A stretch of 64,000 bases of DNA from contig NZ_FQUX01000002.1 of NCBI RefSeq assembly GCF_900129275.1, positions 251,795-315,794 of the forward strand. Reading direction: 5' to 3'. Position numbers and translations under genes: made by a program. Shown piece after piece: positions 1 to 7,854 of the stretch. Under the pieces are notes generated by a model that saw only the letters and a program-made list of their open reading frames with translations, was not told the DNA's origin and ran no database searches. Within the stretch, counting starts at the first letter, position 1, and each line of letters opens with the position of its first letter. The DNA is from Arenibacter palladensis. GTDB lineage: Bacteria; Bacteroidota; Bacteroidia; Flavobacteriales; Flavobacteriaceae.

Positions 1-521
1 TTCAGAATTTCATTGTTTTTAATAGGAACTAGTATAAATGAATTTCCCGTATTTACTATTTGTATGGGAGCATTGGATATAAGGTCGGTCTTTTTTAATC
101 CCAAGGATTTTAGAATTAAAGTTTCCTTATGACTTACGTCTGTATATTTTGGAGCCAATTGTTCCATAAATGCCAAATCCCCAATTATTTCTATTTGCCG
201 TTTTCCATCAATGGTTTCTTTTGAAGAACTGTCATTTTTTAGAGAACCTATTTGTTTTAAATATGAAAATGTGGCTACCGTAGCGTGTCCACAATGTGCT
301 ATTTGTTTATTTGGTGTAAAGAAGTCCAATTTAAAATCTTCAGTTTTAGATTTTGAAACAAAAGCGGTTTCTGACAAACCTACTTTTTTGGCAATCTCAA
401 GCTTGTTTTCATTGGACAAAGCATCTGCGTTTAGGACAACACCTGCTGGGTTTCCACCTTTTCCGTTTTCTGCAAAAGCGTTAAGGATTTGTACGGTAAC
501 TGTTTTTTTTGAACTATCCAT
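1..521 (-). CDS. PhzF family protein (phenazine biosynthesis-like isomerase/epimerase), partial
   Basis: The gene reads leftward from an ATG at 519-521 and runs off the left edge, so only about the first 173 residues are present. The N-terminus reads VQILNAFAENGKGGNPAGVV, followed by LSETAFVS and the KQIAHCGHAT motif, all typical of the PhzF/diaminopimelate-epimerase fold. PhzF-type proteins isomerise small metabolites; the substrate of this one cannot be read from sequence. A closely similar full-length paralog lies at 36479-37375. The opposite-strand open frame at 211-576 is only a shadow of this gene. Confidence 0.9.
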   Translation of the reverse strand, partial: MDSSKKTVTVQILNAFAENGKGGNPAGVVLNADALSNENKLEIAKKVGLSETAFVSKSKTEDFKLDFFTPNKQIAHCGHATVATFSYLKQIGSLKNDSSSKETIDGKRQIEIIGDLAFMEQLAPKYTDVSHKETLILKSLGLKKTDLISNAPIQIVNTGNSFILVPIKNNEIL

Positions 522-616
522 TTTTATTTTTTTTATGTTATATAAGTCGGACGTTACTATTTGGAAAAAGACGTAGTTAATTTTAATTATTTATGTAATC
601 CAGTAGTTTACCTGTT

Positions 617-790
617 CTATCCGATTAGTTTCGAGGTATGTTTTGGTTGATCGATTTTGGTTTCAATTTTTAAAAAAACCTCTTGACGAATATCTTTTGA
701 AGTTTGTTCATCTTTCACTTTGCTTAAAATGAAATGGTAAAGTTCTTCGTTTAGGTCAATCCAGATGGTATTAATTTCAGCGTTCATCAT
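617..790 (-). pseudogene. Truncated ECF sigma factor (SigZ-like), N-terminal relic
   Basis: Translation from the ATG pair at 785-790 gives an N-terminal sigma-70 region 2 segment (FILSKVKDEQTSKDIRQEVF, then LKIETKID) like the first 50 residues of SigZ-type ECF factors. It then diverges and stops after about 57 codons, whereas the family is about 180 residues with regions 2 and 4. No continuation was found in any minus-strand frame down to the PhzF start. Just upstream (about 777-872, minus, another frame) is a second short relic ending KQRNQNDER whose stop overlaps the sigma start, as in a former operon. I infer deletion decay. Identity of the upstream relic is unknown. Confidence 0.6.
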
Positions 791-1083
791 TTTGGTTTCT
801 CTGTTTGTATATAACAAATGCATCCAGCAGATATTTTGCCCTATTATCAAGGTGGATGGCCTCTTTATCCAATTGCACCGATGCGATTCAAATTTGGCGT
901 TGCACTCCATTCACTTAGTATCGATTTTGGGTTATACCTAACATTTCAATACACAATTTTAGTTAGAAATTTGTTTTTAGGGTATTATGAATAGTCAAGC
1001 CTATATGGCCATTTGGATGAAAATACTACCGCCACTATAATTATTTTTACGTAAACCTATTACTTCTTGGGAAATTCCTGGTT
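791..1083. other. Intergenic, mostly featureless
   Basis: Apart from the short minus-strand relic near 777-872 described with the sigma fragment, I see no gene, repeat or RNA structure here. The stretch leads into the shared promoter element that starts at 1084. Confidence 0.5.
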
Positions 1084-1152
1084 CAGGAAAAAATGTCCAT
1101 TCACTGGCGTGGATAGTCCATTTTCTAGCCAACTATATCGTCGCAACTTTGT
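1084..1152 (+). promoter_or_regulatory. Shared 69-bp promoter/operator element, copy 1
   Basis: This segment aligns without gaps to 2054-2122. Shared parts are a CAGG..AAAAATGTCCAT block, the core GCGTGgATAGTCCATTTT, then TATATC and a terminal CTTTGT. The hexamer GTCCAT occurs twice (1095-1100 and 1116-1121), 21 bp apart, i.e. two helical turns on the same strand, as expected for a two-HTH AraC-type activator. The element ends in CAACTTTG (1144-1151), a fair match to the Bacteroidota -7 box TAnnTTTG, and the second GTCCAT overlaps the -33 region. It drives the isochorismatase-like gene at 1192; the AraC gene at 3698 is the obvious candidate regulator (inference). Confidence 0.75.
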
Positions 1153-1191
1153 TTCATAGAATAAAGTCTAACATTTTAATTTAATAAAACA

Positions 1192-1929
1192 ATGAAAAAT
1201 TTATTTAAAACATTAGTAGTATTTACTGCTGGAATCAACAGTTTATTTGGCCAATTGCCAGAGCCTGGATTTGTAATAGACGGCAATACGGCAATAGTCA
1301 TCACAGATCCACAGAACGATTTTTTGAGTCCCCAAGGAGTGGCATGGGGAGCTGTGGGTGAAAGTGTCAAGGAGAACAACACCATTGAAAACTTGGAAAC
1401 GATTTTCAAGTTGGGGGAAAAACACGACATCCCCGTTTTCGTCTCCCCTCATTATTATTATGAGCACGACCATCAATGGAAGTTTGAGGGTACCTTGGAA
1501 AAGTTGATGCACAATATTTCCATGTTCGACCGTGGGGACCAGTTGAATGTTAAGGGTTTTGAAGGATCGGGAGCGGATTGGTTGCCCAGATATAAAAAGT
1601 ATATCAAAAAGGACAGAGTGGTGGTTACGAGCCCGCATAAAGTATTTGGTCCCGAGTCCAATGATCTTGCCCTACAGCTGAGGAAACAAAAAATAGATAA
1701 AGTGATCTTGGCCGGGATGTCCGGTAATCTTTGTGCCGAATCCCATATGAGGGATCTTATCGAAGCTGGATTTGAGGTGGCCGTGGTAGGCGATGCTACG
1801 GCATCTGCCAAATTACCCGGTTTGGACGGGAACCAGGCCGCACAGACCAATTATAAAATGGTATCCAGCAAAGTTTTTTCCACACAAGAGCTCGTGAAAG
1901 AACTTGGGAATCATATGATGAAAAAGTAA
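1192..1929 (+). CDS. Secreted isochorismatase-family cysteine hydrolase
   Basis: The 245-residue product starts with a hydrophobic signal peptide (about residues 1-21, ending FGQ). The mature part has the isochorismatase fold: ITDPQNDF with the catalytic Asp at residue 39, and AGMSGNLCAESHMRDL with the catalytic Cys at residue 181. The family hydrolyses C-N or ether bonds in small molecules (nicotinamide, ureido compounds, isochorismate); substrate unknown. A signal peptide is uncommon in this family and places the enzyme in the periplasm. The gene stands alone between the shared promoter element and a terminator at 1961, and probably belongs to the same regulon as the operon starting at 2160. 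Confidence 0.88.
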   Translation: MKNLFKTLVVFTAGINSLFGQLPEPGFVIDGNTAIVITDPQNDFLSPQGVAWGAVGESVKENNTIENLETIFKLGEKHDIPVFVSPHYYYEHDHQWKFEGTLEKLMHNISMFDRGDQLNVKGFEGSGADWLPRYKKYIKKDRVVVTSPHKVFGPESNDLALQLRKQKIDKVILAGMSGNLCAESHMRDLIEAGFEVAVVGDATASAKLPGLDGNQAAQTNYKMVSSKVFSTQELVKELGNHMMKK

Positions 1930-1960
1930 GGCCACATACAATATTAGGTTGATTGTGTTT

Positions 1961-1997
1961 AGGGGGTTGGATATTTAGGTATCCGGCCCTTTTTTTG
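1961..1997 (+). terminator. Rho-independent terminator
   Basis: A G-rich arm (AGGGGGTTGGATA) can pair, with some G-U pairs, with TATCCGGCCCT, followed directly by a run of seven T. It closes the single-gene isochorismatase transcript. Confidence 0.7.
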
Positions 1998-2053
1998 TTT
2001 GGCTTTTCGGTTCAAAAAGGATGTTGAACCCAAAGAATTTTACTTTTCATGAC

Positions 2054-2122
2054 CAGGGAAAAATGTCCATCTACTTGCGTGAATAGTCCATTTTTTAACA
2101 AGGTATATCAACGGACCTTTGT
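2054..2122 (+). promoter_or_regulatory. Shared 69-bp promoter/operator element, copy 2
   Basis: Second copy of the element at 1084-1152, with the same length and the same 21-bp spacing of GTCCAT repeats (2065-2070 and 2086-2091). It ends in GACCTTTG (2114-2121) as the -7 box and lies 38 bp before the AhpD-like start at 2160. A longer open frame that would begin at 2049 runs through this element, which argues against that start. Confidence 0.75.
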
Positions 2123-2159
2123 AATGTCAATAATGACATATAACTTAAAATTAAAAATT

Positions 2160-2708
2160 ATGACACGTTTAAAAGCACTTGATCCACAGGAAGCAACTGG
2201 TAGATCTAAAGAATTATTTGATGGCATACAAGCCAAATTGGGAATGGTTCCCAATATGATGAGAACTATGGGCAATTCTTCCGCTGTACTGGAAGGATAT
2301 TTAAATCTTGGCGATGCATTGGGCAAAGGAACACTGGGCGGAAAATTGGGAGAGCTGATCGCTTTGGCCGTAGCTGAGGACAATGCCTGTAACTACTGTT
2401 TATCTGCCCACTCCTTTATTGGCGAGAAATTGGCCAATATAGATACGGATTCTTTGCAGCTGGCTAGGGAAGGTAAAAATAACGATCCCAAAGTAGAGGC
2501 TGCACTGATCTTTGCCAAGTCCTTGGTGCAAAAAGGTGGAAGGGTAAGTAATACGGATGTTGAAGCTATTAAGTTGGCCGGGTATACTGATGGGGCCATC
2601 GGAGAAATTGTAGCCCATGTTGCACTGAATATACTTACCAATTATTTCAACAATACTGCTGAAACGGAAATTGATTTTCCAGTGGTTACAGCGGCGATTA
2701 TTCAATAA
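2160..2708 (+). CDS. Carboxymuconolactone decarboxylase / AhpD-like alkylhydroperoxidase
   Basis: The 182-residue protein carries the AhpD-type active site AEDNACNYCLSAH, with redox cysteines at residues 77 and 80, His84 and an upstream acidic residue (Glu73). Proteins of this kind reduce peroxides through a CxxC disulfide relay or act on lactones. I chose the ATG at 2160 because the longer frame from 2049 encodes non-homologous sequence and overlaps the promoter element. It is the first gene of a probable operon with the YHS, NTF2-like and AraC genes (gaps of 27, 65 and 9 bp). Confidence 0.9.
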   Translation: MTRLKALDPQEATGRSKELFDGIQAKLGMVPNMMRTMGNSSAVLEGYLNLGDALGKGTLGGKLGELIALAVAEDNACNYCLSAHSFIGEKLANIDTDSLQLAREGKNNDPKVEAALIFAKSLVQKGGRVSNTDVEAIKLAGYTDGAIGEIVAHVALNILTNYFNNTAETEIDFPVVTAAIIQ

Positions 2709-2735
2709 TTTGATTAACATATAAATTACAAAACG

Positions 2736-3203
2736 ATGAGAACATTAAAATCCATATTTATATTTAGCGCGGTCCTTATTTTTGGATATACCGCACAGGC
2801 CCAAATAGCTCCTGTAGACAACAATGGTGTGGCTATTGGAGGGTATGATGTTGTTTCTTATTTTTCTGGAGAAGCAAAAAGAGGCTTTGAAAGTTTTTCT
2901 GCAAAGTACAATGGAGCTACTTATTACTTTTTCACCAAGGCGAACAAGTCTGCCTTCAACAAATCCCCTGAAAAGTACCTGCCTCAATTTGATGGTTTCT
3001 GTGCCTGGGGTGTTGGGGCCAAGTCGGCGAAATTTCCAATAGATCCGGAATCCTATGATATTGTGGATGGAAAACTATACTTGTTTTTCAATGCGCCCTT
3101 CAATGGGGAACAGTTCAATACCATCTTGGATTGGAATAAAAGGACAACGGAGCTGAAAAAGGCTGCAGATGCCAATTGGCCAAAGGTTAAGAACAGTAAA
3201 TAA
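2736..3203 (+). CDS. Secreted YHS-domain protein
   Basis: The 155-residue protein has a signal peptide (residues 1-22, ending AQA) and then a YHS domain: AIGGYDVVSYF, later KYNGATYYFFTKANKSAF, then SPEKYLPQFDGFCAWGV. YHS domains are small, often metal-linked modules; this lone secreted form is common in Bacteroidota and its function is not established. It lies 27 bp after the AhpD-like gene and is probably co-transcribed with it. Confidence 0.85.
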   Translation: MRTLKSIFIFSAVLIFGYTAQAQIAPVDNNGVAIGGYDVVSYFSGEAKRGFESFSAKYNGATYYFFTKANKSAFNKSPEKYLPQFDGFCAWGVGAKSAKFPIDPESYDIVDGKLYLFFNAPFNGEQFNTILDWNKRTTELKKAADANWPKVKNSK

Positions 3204-3268
3204 TCTAGATGATATGGGTAGGTGCAGCCAGATCGGCGCTTGCCCATATAATTCAGGAAACAGATAGC

Positions 3269-3688
3269 ATGAAAAAAGAAAAAAAATATCCGTTGCCCCC
3301 CTTTACATTGGAAACTGCCAAAATAAAGGTGCAAATGGCAGAGGATGCCTGGAACAGCAAGGATCCCATTACAGTATCCAAGGCCTATACAGAAGACACT
3401 GAATGGAGAAATAGGTCCCAATTTGTGAATGGACGTAAGGAGGTTGTTGACTTTTTGAGCGGTAAATGGAAAACGGAATTACACTATAAATTACGTAAGT
3501 ATTTATGGGCATTTTCCGACAACAGAATAGCGGTACGCTTTGAGTATGAGTATCAAAACCAAGAGGGACAATGGTTCCGGGCGTACGGTAACGAAAACTG
3601 GGAATTCAACGAAAATGGTCTCATTCAAAAACGGTACGCTAGTATCAATGACCTTCCCATTTTAGAAGAAGAAAGGAAATTAATATAA
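3269..3688 (+). CDS. NTF2-like protein of the DUF1348 type
   Basis: The 139-residue product matches the DUF1348/NTF2-like family: [20 protein letters not shown] at the start, [20 protein letters not shown] in the middle, and [17 protein letters not shown] near the end. The fold is a cone-shaped alpha+beta barrel, often a small-molecule binding or isomerase pocket; no reaction is assigned. The ATG at 3269 is preferred over one at 3209, whose extra 20 residues do not resemble the family. It is the third gene of the putative AraC-controlled operon. Confidence 0.82.
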   Translation: MKKEKKYPLPPFTLETAKIKVQMAEDAWNSKDPITVSKAYTEDTEWRNRSQFVNGRKEVVDFLSGKWKTELHYKLRKYLWAFSDNRIAVRFEYEYQNQEGQWFRAYGNENWEFNENGLIQKRYASINDLPILEEERKLI

Positions 3689-3697
3689 AACTTAATT

Positions 3698-4579
3698 ATG
3701 GATATTTTTAACACCTACACCCTCATTAATGAACATACAGGGGATATGGCCTTTAGAATTTGGAACTTTGAGGACAATGGTCAATTCTGCAAGGTTAAAA
3801 GACTAAATCACTATTCCTTGATCTGGGTGAAAAAAGGCAGTGGTACGGCCAAAATAGATTTTGCCGACTATGAATTTTCTCAAAACGTAATGTTCGCCTT
3901 AACCCCCTATCAACCCTTTATGTTCAATGAAAAGGAAAAATTGGAGGGTGTGGTGTTAAATTTTCATCCAGATTTTTTCTGTATCCATAAACATAACGAT
4001 CAGGTGGCCTGCAACGGTGTCCTTTTCAATAATATCTATAACCCCCCAATGTTGAATGTAGAGGATAATGCCAAAGAGGAGTTTGAGATGTTGATTTCCC
4101 TAATGCGGAATGGTATACAGAAATCAGATATTGCCCAATACGACTTACTTGTTTCTTATCTGAAGATATTCCTTATTAATGCATCAAGAACCAAAGCTCA
4201 ACAACAACCTGAGGAGTTGGAAGCAATGCCTGATAATAAGGAGCCATTCATCCTCCAGAAACTCAAGAACATGATCGAGGCCAACTTCAAATCCAAGCAT
4301 TCGGCCAGCGATTATGCGGAACTGTTGAATATTACCCCAAAGGCCCTTGCCAAGATCACCAAAAACCATTTTAACAAAACCATGACCAACCTCATATCCG
4401 AAAGGATAATCATTGAGGCCAAACGTGAGCTATACCTAACAGATAAATCGGTTAAGGAAATAGCTTTCGAACTGGGGTATGACGATGAACACTATTTTAG
4501 TCGCTTCTTTAAGAACAACGCAGACATTTCACCATCCGTATACCGGGAAACTGTAGGTTTTGCCAGAGCCGTTTCTTAA
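3698..4579 (+). CDS. AraC-family transcriptional regulator
   Basis: The 293-residue protein has an N-terminal cupin-like sensing domain (HYSLIWVKKGSGTAKIDF; LTPYQPFMFNEKEKLEGVVL) and a C-terminal double helix-turn-helix at about residues 185-285, with KEIAFELGYDDEHYFSRFFK as the second HTH. It follows the NTF2-like gene by 9 bp. Its position at the end of an operon headed by the GTCCAT direct-repeat element, also present before the isochorismatase gene, suggests it binds both elements; this is inference. The inducing ligand is unknown. Confidence 0.92.
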   Translation: MDIFNTYTLINEHTGDMAFRIWNFEDNGQFCKVKRLNHYSLIWVKKGSGTAKIDFADYEFSQNVMFALTPYQPFMFNEKEKLEGVVLNFHPDFFCIHKHNDQVACNGVLFNNIYNPPMLNVEDNAKEEFEMLISLMRNGIQKSDIAQYDLLVSYLKIFLINASRTKAQQQPEELEAMPDNKEPFILQKLKNMIEANFKSKHSASDYAELLNITPKALAKITKNHFNKTMTNLISERIIIEAKRELYLTDKSVKEIAFELGYDDEHYFSRFFKNNADISPSVYRETVGFARAVS

Positions 4580-4644
4580 AATGATGCTTAATTTAATGAA
4601 AATGAACAAGTATGTAATATGCGAATGGTTTAACAATCTTTTCT

Positions 4645-5022
4645 ATGAAGGCTACAGTTCTAAATAAAACATTGGGTTATAGTTTTTACGAAACCTATAC
4701 AATGATAAAAGAAAGGATAAAACAAAACGGGTTTTTATTGCTACATGAAATAAATACCCAAAATATAGTTGCCAAACAGGGTATAATTATTCCAAAATTG
4801 ATTCAATTACTGTTCTTTGAACCAAAATATGTAGGTCAAATAATGGAAAATGATCCATTGGCTATCAATGATATCCCATTAAAATTTGTGCTAAGAAATC
4901 TAGGTAATGGACATACCGAGGTAAGTTTTCAAAATCCCATTGACAATCTACGGGATTATAATCTTGATGAAGAAATGTTAAATGACCTCTATAAGCGAAT
5001 TAATCAATTACTAAATTTTTAA
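4645..5022 (+). CDS. DUF302-domain protein
   Basis: The 125-residue product resembles DUF302 proteins: MIKERIKQNGFLLLHEINTQ at the start and later MENDPLAINDIPLKFVLRNL. DUF302 proteins are small soluble proteins of unknown role, often near redox or sulfur genes. This one is followed 24 bp later by a DsrE-like gene, and the two share the terminator at 5416, so they form a pair. The link with the AraC operon is positional only (65 bp gap). Confidence 0.72.
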   Translation: MKATVLNKTLGYSFYETYTMIKERIKQNGFLLLHEINTQNIVAKQGIIIPKLIQLLFFEPKYVGQIMENDPLAINDIPLKFVLRNLGNGHTEVSFQNPIDNLRDYNLDEEMLNDLYKRINQLLNF

Positions 5023-5046
5023 TAACATCCATAAAATCATAAAGAA

Positions 5047-5412
5047 ATGAGCAAAACAGCAATCGTGGTCCTGTCGGATCCAAAAGATGGTTCTGATGAA
5101 GCATTAGGACGAGTATTTAATGCCCTTGGGACAGTTTATGAGTTCAAAGAGGCAAATGAGGAAGTAAAAATTATTTTTCAAGGGGCAGGAACTAGATGGC
5201 CGGAAATCTTACAAAAAGAAGATCATCCTGGCAACGCATTGTATAAGGCAATAGAAGACAAAATAGAAGGGATTTCCTGTGCTTGCGCGGATGTCTTTGG
5301 TGCTGATGCTTCAGGGCTTGATCTGATAAAAAATAATCCTTTGCCCGGTACTATAGGTTCAAGTAGTTATCTGGCACTACAAAACGATGGCTACACGATT
5401 ATTAATTTTTAA
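5047..5412 (+). CDS. DsrE/DsrF-like family protein
   Basis: The 121-residue protein has a beta-alpha layout like the DsrE fold: KTAIVVLSDP at the start, VKIIFQGAGTRWPEIL in the middle, then ISCACADVFGADASGL. DsrE-like proteins take part in sulfur transfer or have no known function. The CAC pair in the middle is in the region where some members carry a reactive Cys. It ends a two-gene unit with the DUF302 gene. Confidence 0.72.
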   Translation: MSKTAIVVLSDPKDGSDEALGRVFNALGTVYEFKEANEEVKIIFQGAGTRWPEILQKEDHPGNALYKAIEDKIEGISCACADVFGADASGLDLIKNNPLPGTIGSSSYLALQNDGYTIINF

Positions 5413-5415
5413 GTT

Positions 5416-5448
5416 AAAAGTTCCCGCTCTTAAAGTGGGAGCTTTTCC
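5416..5448 (+). terminator. Rho-independent terminator
   Basis: AAAAGTTCCCGC and GTGGGAGCTTTT form a strong stem (one G-U and one G-T type pair) with a short loop, ending in TTTT just after the DsrE-like stop codon. Confidence 0.75.
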
Positions 5449-5500
5449 AATCGTATAAACATTGAACTTACAAAACTATAATCACAATAAAGTAAATAGC

Positions 5501-6418
5501 ATGTACACGACATTTCACTCTGGAGAAATAGAAATACAGAAAGTGACTGGTGAGGTAGCAATAGCAGAATCCAACTCTAGAATGATAAAGGATACCATCA
5601 TAAAAGGAGCCATTAAGTTTATTGAAAAGCAATCCATGGTTATAGTGAGTTCTGTTGACAATAGCAATCAGGTTTGGACATCCATTTTGGTTGGTGAACC
5701 TGGTTTTGCAGAGGTTCCCGATCCCAATTCTTTGTCGATCAACTTGGAGAAAGTACACAGTGATCAGCAGGATATTTTTTATAAGAACATTGTAAATGGC
5801 AATCAGATCGGAACCTTATTTATTGAGCTTGCTACTAGAAGAAGATTTCGAATTAATGGAACAATAGCCTTGGACGGAAATAAGATCAGCATTACTATTT
5901 TAGAGGCATATCCCAATTGTCCCAAGTATATTCAGCAAAGAACTATCCAACAACCGAATGTGCACAGACAAGTTGTAGTAAAAAAGAAATATGGGGATTC
6001 ATTGGGTATGGATATACAAAACTGGATTTCCTCCTCTGATACCCTTTTTGTGGGAAGTATTAGTAATGACGGTAGACTTGACGCTTCCCACAGAGGGGGC
6101 AAAAAGGGTTTTGTGGAAGTCCTGGACGATTCCATCTTAAAAGTACCTGACTATCAAGGCAACAGTTTGTTCAATACTATGGGCAATGTCGCTCAAAATA
6201 ACAAATCCGGGATGCTTTTTATCGATTTTGCAAATAAAAGGACGTTACAGCTAACTGGGAAATCTGAGCTGATTTTTAACCAAAACTCAGCAATTGATAT
6301 AGAAAAAACAGGTGGTACAGGTCGCTTTTGGACATTTAAGGTTTCAGAATGGATCATAACTCAAAATCAACATGGTTTGAATTGGGAATTTATAGGGAAT
6401 TCACCTTTTAATCCTTAG
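5501..6418 (+). CDS. Pyridoxamine 5'-phosphate oxidase-fold flavin-nucleotide-binding protein
   Basis: The 305-residue product looks like a two-lobed PNPOx-like flavin-binding protein. SSDTLFVGSISNDGRLDASH is the typical phosphate/FMN-binding stretch, followed by RGGKKGFVEVLDD and later NNKSGMLFIDFANKRTLQLT. The N-terminal half has a similar barrel (VSSVDNSNQVWTSILVGEPG). The ATG at 5501 is chosen over a TTG at 5462. Such proteins usually reduce small substrates with FMN; the substrate is unknown. Start codon lies 53 bp after the preceding terminator, so it has its own promoter. Confidence 0.8.
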   Translation: MYTTFHSGEIEIQKVTGEVAIAESNSRMIKDTIIKGAIKFIEKQSMVIVSSVDNSNQVWTSILVGEPGFAEVPDPNSLSINLEKVHSDQQDIFYKNIVNGNQIGTLFIELATRRRFRINGTIALDGNKISITILEAYPNCPKYIQQRTIQQPNVHRQVVVKKKYGDSLGMDIQNWISSSDTLFVGSISNDGRLDASHRGGKKGFVEVLDDSILKVPDYQGNSLFNTMGNVAQNNKSGMLFIDFANKRTLQLTGKSELIFNQNSAIDIEKTGGTGRFWTFKVSEWIITQNQHGLNWEFIGNSPFNP

Positions 6419-6533
6419 TTAGCGCTAAGCTAAATTTTTCATTAACTATTTGGAAACTGTTAAACAGTGCAATAATAAACCTAGACTATATAGTAGGGCT
6501 AGGAAGTAATTGATTTAATAAAATTTGATTTTG

Positions 6534-7559
6534 ATGGACAGGAGATTATTGGGAAATATTTTACTTATCCTGCTTTTAATATTGCTAGGTTCAGGAATGC
6601 TAATGTATTTAATGCCATTTGATAAAAGAGTAGCATCAATACACACCTTTTTTGCTATGCTTTTTATGTTGGCAATGGTTTTTCATATTGTAAACAATAA
6701 AAAACCCTTGAAAAATTACATCGTCGGAAAAAGACTTTCAAAACTTAATAAATTGCAATTTCCATTGTTTTCCATAATTGCCTTTCTTTTGACATTGGGG
6801 CTCTATTTCAATATTAGTGTTCTCAATGATGTATATGCTTTTGGCAATGAAATGAGGAATTCGCGATTGGGAAAAGTAGAAAAGTCCTTTAATTTTCAAA
6901 TTATAACCCTGGACAACACTGTTGGCGACAGGAACATTGGTATTGAACTCCAAAAAGGAGATGCATTCCAATATCCTTTGTTTGCGGTTTGGATAGAGAA
7001 TATAGAAGGGGAATACATACAGACCCTTTATATTTCTAGAGTTATATCCTCAAGTACCTTTGATTACGGCAATAAGGTCAATGGCAAATGGGAACCTGCC
7101 CTAATTAGGCGACCAGAATCGTTACCATATTGGTCTCACAAAAGAGGTATACAAGCCGCAGATGGACTCTACATGCCCATGGGAAATTCAGAGGATATTG
7201 ATGCCTATTCCGGAGCCACACCCACTGGGAATTTTATTATAAATACCAAGGGCCGACTAGAGCCAGGAAACTACAAGGTTTTGGTAGAGTTGAATCAATC
7301 ATATGACTGGAATGAGCATTTTTCGAAGGACAAATTTCCAAATGACGAAATATATATGGGCTCCGGTAAAGTAGGACAACCGTCATTAATTTATGCTGCG
7401 GAGGTTACTGTTTCAGATTTCGAATCGACCAAATACTACGTGATGGATTTAATAGGCCATGGACATCATTCGGGCGCTGATGGCAAATTGTACAGGGATC
7501 TCTCCAAAATTACTACAGCCAAACAAATTGCCGAACGACTAATAGTATCAATTGAATAA
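6534..7559 (+). CDS. Membrane-anchored protein with DUF2271-like exported domain
   Basis: The 341-residue protein has three predicted membrane helices in the first about 100 residues (NILLILLLILLGSGMLMYLM; MLFMLAMVFHIV; FSIIAFLLTLGLYF) with His residues that could bind heme, as in DUF4405-like domains. A large extracytoplasmic part follows with YPLFAVWIENIEGEYIQTLY and EDIDAYSGATPTGNFI, resembling periplasmic DUF2271-type domains found with flavin/heme redox systems. The family assignment is tentative. It lies 115 bp after the flavoprotein. The start is the ATG at 6534, not the TTG at 6525. Confidence 0.5.
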   Translation: MDRRLLGNILLILLLILLGSGMLMYLMPFDKRVASIHTFFAMLFMLAMVFHIVNNKKPLKNYIVGKRLSKLNKLQFPLFSIIAFLLTLGLYFNISVLNDVYAFGNEMRNSRLGKVEKSFNFQIITLDNTVGDRNIGIELQKGDAFQYPLFAVWIENIEGEYIQTLYISRVISSSTFDYGNKVNGKWEPALIRRPESLPYWSHKRGIQAADGLYMPMGNSEDIDAYSGATPTGNFIINTKGRLEPGNYKVLVELNQSYDWNEHFSKDKFPNDEIYMGSGKVGQPSLIYAAEVTVSDFESTKYYVMDLIGHGHHSGADGKLYRDLSKITTAKQIAERLIVSIE

Positions 7560-7854
7560 AACCTACAAGTGTAAAATAGTGGTAAGCTTTCCTTAGGTAG
7601 TGGTATTTGATTCCATTCAATATAAACATAGCAAATAGTAAGGATGTTAAATATTTGGTCCGTGTTCAGTATTTGATGGCCTTCAGGAAAAATCGAGTGT
7701 TGCTTTCCATTGGACTGGCCGTACGGTAGTACATAATATAATAATCAGGACCAGACCACCGGTCGAAATTATGGCAAGATTAGGTGATCAGCTCCTTTTT
7801 CGATACAGGAGGAAAACAAGAATGAATTATTAACTAATTTTAATATATATAATT

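Noticed and set aside
211-576. 121-codon plus-strand frame at the left edge
   Set aside because: It is the antisense shadow of the partial PhzF gene, whose motifs are clear on the minus strand.
2049-2159. Upstream extension of the AhpD-like gene
   Set aside because: The extension runs through the conserved 69-bp promoter element and encodes residues unlike the family; start placed at 2160.
5462-5500. TTG-started extension of the flavin-binding protein
   Set aside because: An ATG at 5501 gives the family-like N-terminus and lies after a terminator.
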